Positions 8,999-17,798 of a DNA stretch of 64,000 bases are shown here, piece by piece. Numbering within the stretch: the stretch's first letter is position 1; each line of letters opens with the position of its first letter. The DNA is taken from NCBI GenBank assembly GCA_050248495.1, contig JBFWSG010000001.1:62001-126000 (forward strand), written 5' to 3'. Position numbers and translations under genes: made by a program. The notes below the pieces were generated by a model that searched no databases, was not told the origin of the DNA, and saw only the letters and a program-made list of their open reading frames with translations. Source of the DNA: DASYDU01 sp050248495 (lineage in GTDB: Bacteria > Planctomycetota > Planctomycetia > Pirellulales > Lacipirellulaceae).

Positions 8999-9364
8999 AT
9001 GGCCGTGGTGCTGATATCTCGCGACCTGATGGGCGCGTCGCGCGTCGAAGCTGCGGCAAGGTCGGCAGGCGTGGCGTATCGTATGGTCGGCTCGGTCGAC
9101 GCCGCAGTCGGCGCGAGCTCAGCAATGACCACTCCGCTCGTGATCGTCGATCTCGCAATGACCGGCATCGACGTGTCGGCATTGGTCGACCGCCTCAAGG
9201 GACCAGGCGAAGTCGGCACTACGATCCTCGCCTTCGGGCCGCACGTTCACGAGGCGTTGCTCCACGCTGCACGAGACGCCGGTTGCGACCAGGTTCTCAC
9301 CCGGGGCCAATTCATGTCGCAACTCGATGCGATCATCGCCCGCTTCGCCGGCAAGCAGAATTGA
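8999..9364 (+). CDS. Small protein resembling a response-regulator receiver fold
   Basis: The 121-residue product starts with an alternating beta/alpha pattern: VVLISRDLMGASRVEAAARS, then VAYRMV, then LVIVDLAMTGID, then TTILAFGPHVHEALLHAARDAG. The central VDLAMTG resembles the phosphoacceptor strand of CheY-like domains, with Asp in VIVDL. No output domain or partner kinase is nearby, and the usual C-terminal Lys motif is not clear. It could be a degenerate receiver or an unrelated Rossmann-like fold. The ATG at 8999 follows the repeat arm at 8935-8969 by about 30 bases, and no strong ribosome binding site is seen. Confidence 0.65.
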   Translation: MAVVLISRDLMGASRVEAAARSAGVAYRMVGSVDAAVGASSAMTTPLVIVDLAMTGIDVSALVDRLKGPGEVGTTILAFGPHVHEALLHAARDAGCDQVLTRGQFMSQLDAIIARFAGKQN

Positions 9365-9388
9365 AGCCTACGAAACTTGCGGGCCGCC

Positions 9389-10753
9389 TTACAGCGTCGC
9401 AGTCGTTTCGGTCGACGAGGCAAGGTCGGAGTGCACTTCCGGAACTCCCGTGACATGGTCGTCCGCCAGCGGCGGCATGCCGAACTCCGGTTCGTCTTCG
9501 ACGTACACCTCGTCCATCTCGGCGCCGTCAATGTCCTTCCGCAGCAGCAGATACACTCCCACGGCCGCCACAAATAAGAAGCCGGCTTGATAACCCGCCG
9601 CGAGCGCACCTAGCAGTGATTTCCAGAAACGGATCGCTTTGGAGGCCATCCATTCGCTTCCTGCGAGCTCAGCTGACTTCTCGGATGTCGGCCCTGCCGT
9701 TAGCGCCGGACCTTCCTCCGGAGCAACTTCCAAGACGGGGGCGGTCGCGGCGGCTCCGTCCACTGCTGGGACCGGCTGCCCAGGCAAGGGATTCACGACC
9801 GTGCGAAACGTCGCGTCGTCCAGCCCCCAGCTCACCGACCAGTTGCCCAGCGCAATCGCCGACGTGGCGAAGAGTTTGACGATGAACATGCTCACCGCCG
9901 CCAGCACGGCCGCGAACAGCACATACCACAGCAGCCGCAGCGGACGCTGATAGACGTAGGCATAGCTGCGGCTCAGTGCGTCGAAGGCGTCGGTCCCTTC
10001 CACGCCGACCGTGGCCCACATCAGCGGCCACCCGGCTAGCGCTCCGATTAGCAGGATCGCCATCAACAGCCCCAACAGCAGCACAAAGGGCCAGGCGAAA
10101 CCGGCCACCATCGCCAGAAAATCGAGCTGCATGATCCAGCCGAGGATGACCAGCTGCAAACCGAAAACGGCCGCCCCGGCGAGCGCCAGCATGGGCGCCA
10201 TGCTGTACGACGAAATCTTGCTCACCGAATGCCGCAAGGCCCCCGGCAAATCGGGTGCTTCATCGCGCGTAAATTTGAGCGCGGCAATCCGGGAAATCGC
10301 CCCACCGAAAATGCCCCACACGAACAATTCCCAGACGCCACACAACGTGAAGTACAAGAAGCCGGTTCCGGTCAGCTCGCCGTGAAACAAATTGATGAAC
10401 GGCCGCGTCAGGTAGAGCCACAGGCTCACCGGCGCCTCGGCGAGGCGACTGGTGACCTGCCGAAACAAGGCATCGGCGCTTTGGGCCGAAGTGATGATCG
10501 AGAACTCCGGCGACGTGTCCCACAACCAGCCGCCTACAATTCGCCGCCAATCGGCGCCGGTGACCACCGGATCTGTCGTGCTGGAAAACAAATAATCGAT
10601 GACCCACCAGCCGATCGTCGTGGCGGCCAATCCCAGCGCGCCCAACACCAGCACTCGCGCCATCAAGGCGATGCGCACGGCCCGCAGCAACACCAGCCAG
10701 CGGAACAATTCATTCCAGGAAACTTCGCGCAGTCTTTCGTGTTGATCGACCAT
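9389..10753 (-). CDS. Multi-pass membrane protein of unknown function
   Basis: This 454-residue protein has about seven hydrophobic stretches, including residues about 22-55, 175-215 and 220-250, and a C-terminal segment before an acidic tail (VEDEPEFGMPPLADD). A repeated feature is short soluble loops rich in Ala, Pro and Thr between helices. I recognise no catalytic motif. Its length, membrane topology and acidic tail resemble proteins I would expect to be shared among planctomycetes, but that is not verified. It is on the minus strand just downstream of yacG, separated by 125 bases, so it may have its own promoter. Confidence 0.75.
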   Translation of the reverse strand: MVDQHERLREVSWNELFRWLVLLRAVRIALMARVLVLGALGLAATTIGWWVIDYLFSSTTDPVVTGADWRRIVGGWLWDTSPEFSIITSAQSADALFRQVTSRLAEAPVSLWLYLTRPFINLFHGELTGTGFLYFTLCGVWELFVWGIFGGAISRIAALKFTRDEAPDLPGALRHSVSKISSYSMAPMLALAGAAVFGLQLVILGWIMQLDFLAMVAGFAWPFVLLLGLLMAILLIGALAGWPLMWATVGVEGTDAFDALSRSYAYVYQRPLRLLWYVLFAAVLAAVSMFIVKLFATSAIALGNWSVSWGLDDATFRTVVNPLPGQPVPAVDGAAATAPVLEVAPEEGPALTAGPTSEKSAELAGSEWMASKAIRFWKSLLGALAAGYQAGFLFVAAVGVYLLLRKDIDGAEMDEVYVEDEPEFGMPPLADDHVTGVPEVHSDLASSTETTATL

Positions 10754-10878
10754 CGGCCCGTGTGGGAAAAATGAGCAATTGGCGGGATTTCGATAGCGTG
10801 CCGATTATAGGCGGACTCTCCCGCCATGCCTAGCGGAGCGGCGCCCGCCTCGGGCCGCCGCGCAGCTGGATATTGGCT

Positions 10879-11085
10879 CTATTCTTCGTGCGGCTCGCCG
10901 TTGGTGACCTTGTTGTCGGCGAAGCCCTCCGGCAGCTCGTCCGCTTCCGGGTCGGGCACATGGGGCAAGCTGTACGATTCATCGAGCCAGCGCCCGAGAT
11001 CGATCCCTCGGCAGCGATCGCTGCAGAACGGCTTGGCCGGCGACGCGTCGAACTCGAATTCTTTACCGCACACCGGGCAGCGCAT
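10879..11085 (-). CDS. yacG: DNA gyrase inhibitor YacG
   Basis: This 68-residue zinc-ribbon protein has CPVCGKEF near the N-terminus and PFCSDRCRGIDLGRWLDE after it, which is the YacG signature (CPxCG, FCSxRCR, DLGxW). Zinc is bound by four cysteines (Cys3, Cys6, Cys22, Cys26 by count). In E. coli, YacG binds GyrB and blocks DNA binding by gyrase. An acidic C-terminal tail (PDPEADELPEG) follows. It is the last gene of the minus-strand glycan operon, 21 bases after the GT-C-like gene. Confidence 0.93.
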   Translation of the reverse strand: MRCPVCGKEFEFDASPAKPFCSDRCRGIDLGRWLDESYSLPHVPDPEADELPEGFADNKVTNGEPHEE

Positions 11086-11106
11086 CGAACGGTCCGTCCC
11101 ATTCCT

Positions 11107-12531
11107 TTAGAAACCCTGCCAGCCGCACCACTCCAGCCAATGATAGATCCACGGATGCGTCCACGGATTCCAGGTCGGATAGGTCACGGACAGACAGCTA
11201 AACGTGAGCAACAGCGCGGCGAACATGATGCCAATCGTGGACCGCGCGAGGCGGTCGACAGCCGGCAACATCACCACCAGCCAAAGCGGCGTGAACCAGA
11301 ACATCCAGCGAAAGCCGCTGGTCATGCCGCCGTAGTTGCGATCCTCCTGCGGCCGAAAACCAATATAGAACACCATGCACACGAACGTCAGGGCGGCAAC
11401 CATGAGCGCGAGATCCCGCCGCGCGGCATCACCCGAGGTGGCCCACAAATAAATTCCCCACATGCTCAACAGCCAGATCGGCGTAAGCGAGAAAATGCCG
11501 TGATGACCCACGAGCACGTGGAGCGCATAGAGCAATTTTGTCGGCTCGCCAACGTCGATCCCCCGCCGGTCGAGCCAATAGCTCTGCCGCTCGACGCCGT
11601 TGACCGTGTACGTGTACTGGTACCAATTGTCTTCCGGATCGGTCGCGCTGCGATGGGCATACGGCGGCACAAGCGTGTCGTGCGCGAGATAATTCGTGGC
11701 GAAGAACGCCGCCACCACAACGAGCGCCGCCGGCGCAAATGCCGCTAGCGCCGGTCGCGGAGCACGCCAGAGCAACATCACGCCGACAGTCGCGAGAAAC
11801 GACAGCGCCGGCAATTCATCGGCCGCCGTAAAAGCCGCGGCAAGTCCGGCCACCACAAAATATCCCCACCGCCGCTCGCCGTCGAAATAGATCCGCACCA
11901 GGGCATACAGCGCGATCGTCGCGCTCACCGCCGCCACGATGTGATTGTTGAGCACCACGGCGAACGTCGTGAGCAGCGTGCCGAGCGTCGCGGCGGCCAT
12001 CACGAAAATCCGGCCCCAATCCGTCGTGCCCAGGCGCTCCACCATCCGGGCAAGCAGATAGTACATCAGCACCAGCGGCAGGATGTTGATCGTAAACAAA
12101 ATCAACCGCCCCACTTCGTACGGGTTCCCGCCCAGTGTCCAGCCCGTGAGCCGGTGAACGAGCCAATACTCGCCAGCCAGCAGCGTCGTCAATAGCGGCG
12201 GCTTACTAGAATAGAGATGCAGCTGGCCGTCGGCGCCGCGATGCTGCACCATGTCGATCGTGTCCCAAGTCGGCTCTCCGACGAGCGAGTCGATCTCGTA
12301 CGTCCCCTGCTCCACCAGGGAGCGGATCGTCAGCCAGCGGCTGCGGTCGTTCGCGCTCAAGAACGGCCGCTGCAGTTTCTCTTTGCCGCGACGGCTCGCT
12401 TCCAGCGCCGCCTTGTCGACGGAATTCACCGCCAGCAGCCGCCCCGACATATTGCCCGCGGCAATCGCGATCAGCACCAGATAGATGCCCCAACGGAGCC
12501 GCGCGGCTGAATCTTCCCTCTCAGCCGTCAT
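11107..12531 (-). CDS. Polytopic membrane protein, GT-C glycosyltransferase-like
   Basis: The 474-residue protein has about ten hydrophobic segments. The first large loop (residues about 35-115) is hydrophilic and includes LYSSKPPLLTTLLAGEYWL, which resembles the KPPL segment in ArnT/PMT-type GT-C enzymes that use polyprenyl-phosphate sugars. The expected acidic catalytic pair in this loop is not certain. Its ATG overlaps the stop of the GT2 gene upstream (ATGA, 12528-12531), so it is coupled to a dolichyl-phosphate-type transferase. That pairing suggests the GT2 product makes the lipid-linked sugar and this protein uses it. The role is inferred from context. Confidence 0.78.
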   Translation of the reverse strand: MTAEREDSAARLRWGIYLVLIAIAAGNMSGRLLAVNSVDKAALEASRRGKEKLQRPFLSANDRSRWLTIRSLVEQGTYEIDSLVGEPTWDTIDMVQHRGADGQLHLYSSKPPLLTTLLAGEYWLVHRLTGWTLGGNPYEVGRLILFTINILPLVLMYYLLARMVERLGTTDWGRIFVMAAATLGTLLTTFAVVLNNHIVAAVSATIALYALVRIYFDGERRWGYFVVAGLAAAFTAADELPALSFLATVGVMLLWRAPRPALAAFAPAALVVVAAFFATNYLAHDTLVPPYAHRSATDPEDNWYQYTYTVNGVERQSYWLDRRGIDVGEPTKLLYALHVLVGHHGIFSLTPIWLLSMWGIYLWATSGDAARRDLALMVAALTFVCMVFYIGFRPQEDRNYGGMTSGFRWMFWFTPLWLVVMLPAVDRLARSTIGIMFAALLLTFSCLSVTYPTWNPWTHPWIYHWLEWCGWQGF

Positions 12532-13526
12532 GACGCCTCGCTCGCTTTGCCAGTCGGTGTGCTTTGAATCACGCGGCCTGGCGCGGTGTGCTCACGGATC
12601 GAGTACGTATCGGCCTCGCGGACCAGATAGGCCGTGATCATCTCGCCCAAAAAGCCGAACGACATAAACTGCGCGCCGATCATGATCAGGGCCAGCGAAT
12701 AGTAAAGGGCCGCCGTCTCATGCAAATGGATCGGCGTCCAGCCTTCGAGCGATCGCGACAAACACCACCGCACCGCGAGGTAGCTCATGCCCAGCCCGCC
12801 CAGCGCGAATGAGCCGAGGCCAATCGTGCCGAGCAAGTGCTGCGGCCGCTGCCCGTAGCCGATCACGAATTTTACCGTCAGCAAATCGAGTAAGCCCGTG
12901 ACGATCCGCGACGCGCCATACTTCGAGCGGCCATACGTGCGCGGCCGATGTTGCACGACGACTTCGGTCACGCGAAACCCGCGCGCGGCCGCCAGCACCG
13001 GCACAAAGCGGTGCAACTCTCCGTAGAGCCGAATCTCCAGCATCACCTCGCGGCGAAAGCACTTCAGCCCGCAATTGTGGTCGTGTAGCACCACGCCGGT
13101 CAGCCGGCTCACCAGCCAATTGAACACCCGCGACGGCAGCACCTTGTCCCACGGATCGTGTCGCACCTGCTTCCACCCGCTCACGACGTCGAATCCCTCG
13201 TCCAGCTTCGCCAGCAGATGAGGAATCTCGGCCGGGTCGTCCTGCAGGTCGCCATCCATGGTGACGATCCTGTCCCCTTCGGCTGCATTAAAGCCGGCGT
13301 TCAGCGCCGCGGCCTTGCCGAAATTCCGCCGGAAGCGAATGCCGAGCACCCGCGAGTCCTCGGCCGCCACTCGTTCGATCGCCGCCCAGGAACCGTCGGT
13401 CGACCCATCGTCGACGAAGATGATCTGCAGGTCGTAGTGCTCCGCCGCCGCCAACTCGACCAGCTCGCGGTACAGCCGCGGCAAGTTCTCCGCTTCGTCG
13501 AGGACAGGGATGATGACCGAGAGCAT
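12528..13526 (-). CDS. Family 2 glycosyltransferase (polyprenyl-phosphate sugar synthase type)
   Basis: The 332-residue protein begins MLSVIIPVLDEAENLPRLY, the classic GT2 start. It continues with FVDDGSTDGSW and TMDGDLQDDP (DxD-type metal and nucleotide-sugar site), then NCGLKCFRRE and YGRSKYG near the membrane interface. Two C-terminal transmembrane helices follow (about 225-250 and 270-300). This is the DPM1/GtrB/ArnC architecture, moving a sugar from a nucleotide donor onto undecaprenyl or similar phosphate on the cytoplasmic face. The open frame extends far upstream through the flippase gene, but that part is a shadow; the true start is ATG 13526. It is coupled to the GT-C-like gene by an ATGA overlap. 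Confidence 0.93.
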   Translation of the reverse strand: MLSVIIPVLDEAENLPRLYRELVELAAAEHYDLQIIFVDDGSTDGSWAAIERVAAEDSRVLGIRFRRNFGKAAALNAGFNAAEGDRIVTMDGDLQDDPAEIPHLLAKLDEGFDVVSGWKQVRHDPWDKVLPSRVFNWLVSRLTGVVLHDHNCGLKCFRREVMLEIRLYGELHRFVPVLAAARGFRVTEVVVQHRPRTYGRSKYGASRIVTGLLDLLTVKFVIGYGQRPQHLLGTIGLGSFALGGLGMSYLAVRWCLSRSLEGWTPIHLHETAALYYSLALIMIGAQFMSFGFLGEMITAYLVREADTYSIREHTAPGRVIQSTPTGKASEAS

Positions 13527-13534
13527 ATTTAGCC

Positions 13535-13550
13535 GCGGTGCTTGCACCGC
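13535..13550. repeat. Short perfect hairpin in the intergenic gap before the GT2 gene
   Basis: GCGGTGC, then TT, then GCACCGC forms a 7-bp stem just upstream of the GT2 start (ATG 13526). It could be a small dispersed palindrome or a translational control hairpin between the flippase and GT2 genes. Confidence 0.4.
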
Positions 13551-13576
13551 GCGTTCCAACCGCGTCGAAAACCGCC

Positions 13577-14659
13577 CTACCGCCGGCCTCGCGCGTCCTG
13601 CCAAACCGCACACCGACTCACTACTTCCAGGATACCACACATGCCTAGCTCGGCCACCAGCGAAACCAGCCGCCACAACACTGCTGCCACGAGCGCGTCG
13701 GCCTCGCCGCAGACATTCGAGAGCAGTTCGAACAACAGCGCATCCCGCACAACCATCCCGCCTGGCAGCATCGACAGGAACCCCGCCACGATCGACAGCG
13801 TGACGACGGCCACCATCAGCGGCAGGCCACCGATCGGCGTCACGCTCGTGACACCGATGGCACGCAGCGTCGCCCACATGCTCCAGCCCAATACGATCCA
13901 GCAGGCGACCGACGCCAGCCAGCCTTTCGCCAACAAGCGCGCCGTGATCCGATGTTGCAGCACCGACTGATCGGCGACGCTTGACTCGTCGCTGGGGTCG
14001 CTGGCAATCTTCCAACCGGTCAGCCGCCGGATAAGTCGCCGCGTGAGCACGGGGATCGTCGGCAGTCCGACGAGGATCGCCGTCAACACCGCAGCAATCG
14101 CCAGCCGCGGATCGTGCGCGAGCACAAACGGCGCGATCGCCGCCGCGAGCACCGCCCCCACGCTCATCAGCGTGAGCGTTTCCAGAAGCACGCTGGCCAA
14201 GCCCAACCGAATCGAGATCTCCCGCGACTTGAGCATCCCGATGCGAATCACCAGCACCAGCGCCTTGCCCGGAACATATTTTCCCAGGTGTCCCAGGAAG
14301 TACGCCCGCAACGTTTCGAGCCACTGGATCGGCTGCCCCAGCGCGGCGAGCACCTGGCCCCAGAACCAACCCATCGGCAGCCAGGCCATGCCATACAGCA
14401 CTCCGGCAAACACGATCCAGCCGGCGTCCATCTCCCAAGGATGTCCACGGAGCTTCTCCAGCGCTTCGCGCACGGTGCCCTGCACCGCGAGACAGACCAG
14501 CGCCACCACCGCCAACTTCACGATCGGCGACCACCAGCGTCGGCGTTTGGCATGTTCCTGAGTCACAAACGGCTCGTACACGTTGCGCAGGCTGTTAAGA
14601 CGTAGCGTCTGGATCGATCTCGCCGCCGCATTGTCGCCTCTCTCCCAGCAGCGACACAA
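13577..14659 (-). CDS. Lysylphosphatidylglycerol synthase-like membrane protein (flippase-like domain family)
   Basis: The 360-residue protein has about eight transmembrane segments. It carries two segments typical of the LPG_synthase_TM/UPF0104 family: YFLGHLGKYVPGKALVLVIR and LSMLPGGMVVRDALL. Such proteins are thought to move lipids or lipid-linked sugars, or form the membrane half of MprF. The soluble lysyltransferase half of MprF is absent. It heads a minus-strand operon with GT2, a GT-C-like protein and yacG, which supports a role in envelope glycan export. The first 35 residues are polar and variable, so the true start may lie inside the annotated one. Confidence 0.85.
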   Translation of the reverse strand: MCRCWERGDNAAARSIQTLRLNSLRNVYEPFVTQEHAKRRRWWSPIVKLAVVALVCLAVQGTVREALEKLRGHPWEMDAGWIVFAGVLYGMAWLPMGWFWGQVLAALGQPIQWLETLRAYFLGHLGKYVPGKALVLVIRIGMLKSREISIRLGLASVLLETLTLMSVGAVLAAAIAPFVLAHDPRLAIAAVLTAILVGLPTIPVLTRRLIRRLTGWKIASDPSDESSVADQSVLQHRITARLLAKGWLASVACWIVLGWSMWATLRAIGVTSVTPIGGLPLMVAVVTLSIVAGFLSMLPGGMVVRDALLFELLSNVCGEADALVAAVLWRLVSLVAELGMCGILEVVSRCAVWQDARGRR

Positions 14660-14723
14660 GATTGCTCATGGGCCGTACGAATAGCCTTTGATAGAATTGC
14701 GATTATCGATTCCTGGTACCGCC

Positions 14724-16073
14724 ATGGCCGCAAGCCGTTCGAATAATCTGGGCAACCTCTACGTGCCCCGCGTAGTCTCGTTCATCGTCCTGCTGGCGAT
14801 CATCCTGCTGGTGGGAATCGTCTTCTTCCAGGTGATGGCGCAGTTCATCGTGCCGTTGTTCCTGGCTTGCGTGCTGTTGGTCGTGTTTCAGCCGCTCCAT
14901 CGTTGGTATCTGAGCAAAACGCCCCGCTGGCCGAAACTGGCTGCGCTATTGACCACGCTCACCATTCTCGTGACGGTCCTCGCGCCGACCATTTTCCTGG
15001 GCGTCAACGCCTACAAAGAATGCGCCAGCCGAATCTATTCCGCCGGCAGGAAAGCGGCGGAGGTCAAGCAGGCGGCGCCGGCAAAGGCCGCTGCCGCAGC
15101 GCCCGCGAACGAAGCCGCACCGGAAATCGCCGACGACGACACCCTCTACGCCAAGCTGCTCGAAAAGTCCCACGAGTGGGCCGACTGGTGGAAGGAACAG
15201 ACCGGCATCACCATCGCCCGCGAAGACGTCGCCCAGATTTTCAAGGACGCCGTCTCTTGGGTCGGCAATTTGCTGCCGGAGCTCGCCGGCGCGGCGATTC
15301 GCATCGTCGTCGGCCTGTTGATTACGATCATCGCGCTCTACTATTTCTTCGCCGACGGTCCGGCCATGATCAACGGCCTGATGGGGCTCTCTCCGATGGA
15401 CAAGCGGCACGAGTTGGAGCTCCTCGCGCGGTTTGCCGAGATCAGCCGCTCCGTCGTCGTGGCCACGTTGCTCTCGGCCGTCGTGCAAGGCGTTTGCGCG
15501 GGCATCGGCTTTTACTTCGCCCTGCCCAGCGGGGCGCCAATTTTTCTGCTGATGGCCCTCACCATGGTGCTCGCCATCGTGCCGTTCGTCGGCGCGGCCG
15601 GCGTTTGGATTCCCACCTGCATCATCATCTTTCTGTTTGGGCCCGAGGTGTTTGTCGTGGGGGGCGAAGCCGTCGACGGAGGCGATTGGAAAGTCGCGGC
15701 CGCGCTGGCGGTCTATTGCGCCGTGGTCGTCTCGGGCATCGACAACGTGATCAAGCCGCTGGTCCTCCACGGCCAGGCCAACCTCCATCCGCTGCTAGCA
15801 CTCTTGAGCATCTTGGGCGGCATCCAGGTGCTCGGGCCGGTCGGCATCTTGATCGGGCCGATGCTGGTTTCCTTCCTGCAGGCCCTCTTGACGATGTTTC
15901 GCCGCGAAATCGAACGCTGGGAGGATCCGACCGAGCGCTCGCTCGTCCTGTCGCCGACGGCTCAAGCGCTGGCCGAACACATCGAAGCCGCCGTGGGCGA
16001 CGAAGGCCGCGACGAAAAGCCGTCCGCCGCCAAGTCCGCCAAGCAGCAGCCGGCCAAGAAAAAAGGCCGTTAG
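14724..16073 (+). CDS. AI-2E family transporter (PerM/TqsA-like)
   Basis: The 449-residue protein has two N-terminal transmembrane helices (residues about 15-55), a third near 70, then a cytoplasmic insert rich in Ala/Lys (about 100-150). A further set of helices follows with VPFVGAAGVWIP and GIDNVIKPLVLHGQANLHPLL. The GxDN(V/I)IKP and HPLL-GG motifs are diagnostic for the AI-2E transporter family. Members export autoinducer-2 or other small molecules, or act in sodium/proton exchange, so the substrate is open. The C-terminal tail is Lys/Ala-rich. The start MAASRSNN at 14724 is preferred to an upstream in-frame codon at 14688 because of the upstream spacing. Confidence 0.9.
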   Translation: MAASRSNNLGNLYVPRVVSFIVLLAIILLVGIVFFQVMAQFIVPLFLACVLLVVFQPLHRWYLSKTPRWPKLAALLTTLTILVTVLAPTIFLGVNAYKECASRIYSAGRKAAEVKQAAPAKAAAAAPANEAAPEIADDDTLYAKLLEKSHEWADWWKEQTGITIAREDVAQIFKDAVSWVGNLLPELAGAAIRIVVGLLITIIALYYFFADGPAMINGLMGLSPMDKRHELELLARFAEISRSVVVATLLSAVVQGVCAGIGFYFALPSGAPIFLLMALTMVLAIVPFVGAAGVWIPTCIIIFLFGPEVFVVGGEAVDGGDWKVAAALAVYCAVVVSGIDNVIKPLVLHGQANLHPLLALLSILGGIQVLGPVGILIGPMLVSFLQALLTMFRREIERWEDPTERSLVLSPTAQALAEHIEAAVGDEGRDEKPSAAKSAKQQPAKKKGR

Positions 16074-16199
16074 CGCCGCCCACGCTAGCAAGCTTGTCTA
16101 GTCGTTTCACGCGATTCCGGCTTAGAATGGCGTCTCGGCCGAACTCTTCGCTCGTCCTTTCGGCCGCGTATGCAGGATTCTCGTGAAAGGGATTTCGCC

Positions 16200-17726
16200 A
16201 TGAACATTGCATCCATAGCGCTCGTCGTGGCCGCGGTCGGCGTAAACTTCGGCTGGCAACCGTCCAAGGAAGATCCGCAGGCCTACGAAGTGCTGATGCA
16301 GGTCGAGCCGGAACTCGTCGGTGTGATGGCCGAGGGCCGAGCGCTGCCGATCGAGAGCCATGTGCCCAAGGAAGTCGCGCCGATCCGCAACATTCGCGTA
16401 GTCGTCGGCGATCAAAAGCTTCCCCGCACCATGATAGTCGCCAAGGCCCCTGCGAAATCCGCGCTCAAACCCACGAGCGACCGCATCGTCCGCGGCCAGG
16501 AACCGGTCGAGCACACCGCGAATTTCCAAGCCGACGCCTGGGGCCCCAGCAGTCCCAACCGCCAATTCGACCAGCGCGGCGCCACGATCGGCAGTGCTCC
16601 GGCTGGCGCCACTCAAAGCAATCCCTGGACAATGGACAATGCTCAGAAATCGCTGAGCGACGCCGGCACTTCGGTCAAGAACTCGGTGAATTCAAGCATC
16701 GACCAGGTCAATCAGCAATTCAGTCAAAGCGGCCAGGACCTCTATAACAAGAGCAAGGACGCGGCCAGCGATTTCGGCAACCAGTTGCAGAACATCTCAG
16801 GATTTAGCAGTCAGCCCGCAGCCCCCGCGGCCACGGCGCCCACCGCGACAACCAAGAGCTGGGCCGCGCCGCCGTTGTCCGGTTCTTCGCTGTCGCAGCC
16901 GCCGACCGCACCTGCGGGCCCTTCCTGGTCCAGCATCACAACCGACCTCGCGCCGCCCCGGCTGGCACCCCCGCCGCTTGCGAACGACGTCCGTCTCGCC
17001 AGCAACCCAACCGGTACACGCACCGGTGCCGGCCCCGCATTTCCTCCGCCACCGACCACCGGCGCGCAGGAACAGCGCAGTTTGCTCACTACTCCCCAGG
17101 GCAGCAATCGCGAAGCAGAAAACGATTGGGACTCGGTCTGGGGCACGCAGCCGTCGACGACCGCCGCGAGCAACGACTCGGATGCCGACGGCATGGTGAC
17201 CGTTCCGCCGCGAATGCGGACAACCGCCGCCAGCACATCGCCGCAACTCCCCGCCCCGCCAGCAGTCGCCAAGGGCACGTCCGCCGCCCCGCCGTTCGGC
17301 GATCGCTATGGCAACGCCGGCCAGACGTCCCCCGCGTCGAATAGCGGCGCGGACGCCTGGGCAAACTTCGGCCGGCCGCAAGACAATGTCTTCAACGACC
17401 CGCGGATGACGGCCGCCACGCCAGCGACCCAGCCGCCGGCCGCCACAACTCCGCCGAATCAGTCGTTCGCGGGACAAAACCCGTTGACGCAGCCGACGAT
17501 CGGCACCGCCCCGCCGACCACCCAAGCGGCGGCAATGGGCCAGCCTGGCGTGTCGCCGGAAGAAGTGCCCTGGAAGCCGCTGCTCGCCGTCAGCCTGGCA
17601 CTGGCAGGCTCGATTGGCGCGAATTTCTACCTCGGCATGAGTTACGCCGAAACGCGCCACCGCTACCGCTCGCTTGTGGCCAAGACCACGCACGCCTTCG
17701 AGAAGAAAGCCGGCCTCGCGGCGTAA
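16200..17726 (+). CDS. Pro/Ala/Thr-rich protein with one C-terminal transmembrane helix
   Basis: The 508-residue protein has a hydrophobic N-terminus (MNIASIALVVAAVGVNFGW), which may be a signal or anchor. A short conserved-looking region follows (VEPELVGVMAEGRALPIESHVPKEV, IRNIRVVVGD). About 300 residues of low complexity rich in Pro, Ala, Thr, Ser and Gln come next. A transmembrane helix near residues 458-485 (WKPLLAVSLALAGSIGANFY) is followed by the basic tail YAETRHRYRSLVAK. I do not recognise a family. The layout suggests an envelope-spanning or peptidoglycan-linking protein. The ATG at 16200 is chosen over an in-frame codon 30 bases upstream because of the GGGATTTCGCC leader. Confidence 0.7.
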   Translation: MNIASIALVVAAVGVNFGWQPSKEDPQAYEVLMQVEPELVGVMAEGRALPIESHVPKEVAPIRNIRVVVGDQKLPRTMIVAKAPAKSALKPTSDRIVRGQEPVEHTANFQADAWGPSSPNRQFDQRGATIGSAPAGATQSNPWTMDNAQKSLSDAGTSVKNSVNSSIDQVNQQFSQSGQDLYNKSKDAASDFGNQLQNISGFSSQPAAPAATAPTATTKSWAAPPLSGSSLSQPPTAPAGPSWSSITTDLAPPRLAPPPLANDVRLASNPTGTRTGAGPAFPPPPTTGAQEQRSLLTTPQGSNREAENDWDSVWGTQPSTTAASNDSDADGMVTVPPRMRTTAASTSPQLPAPPAVAKGTSAAPPFGDRYGNAGQTSPASNSGADAWANFGRPQDNVFNDPRMTAATPATQPPAATTPPNQSFAGQNPLTQPTIGTAPPTTQAAAMGQPGVSPEEVPWKPLLAVSLALAGSIGANFYLGMSYAETRHRYRSLVAKTTHAFEKKAGLAA

Positions 17727-17798
17727 TTGGCGTCGTCGGCCACGACGAAGCTACCGCCTGCAATCGCCGCCACTGTTCTGCCTGCTCGATCGCAAGAA

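Noticed and set aside
13527..14534. N-terminal extension of the GT2 open frame to 14534 (668 codons in total)
   Set aside because: The extension is the out-of-frame shadow of the flippase-like gene; GT2 homologues start at the MLSVIIPVLDE position.
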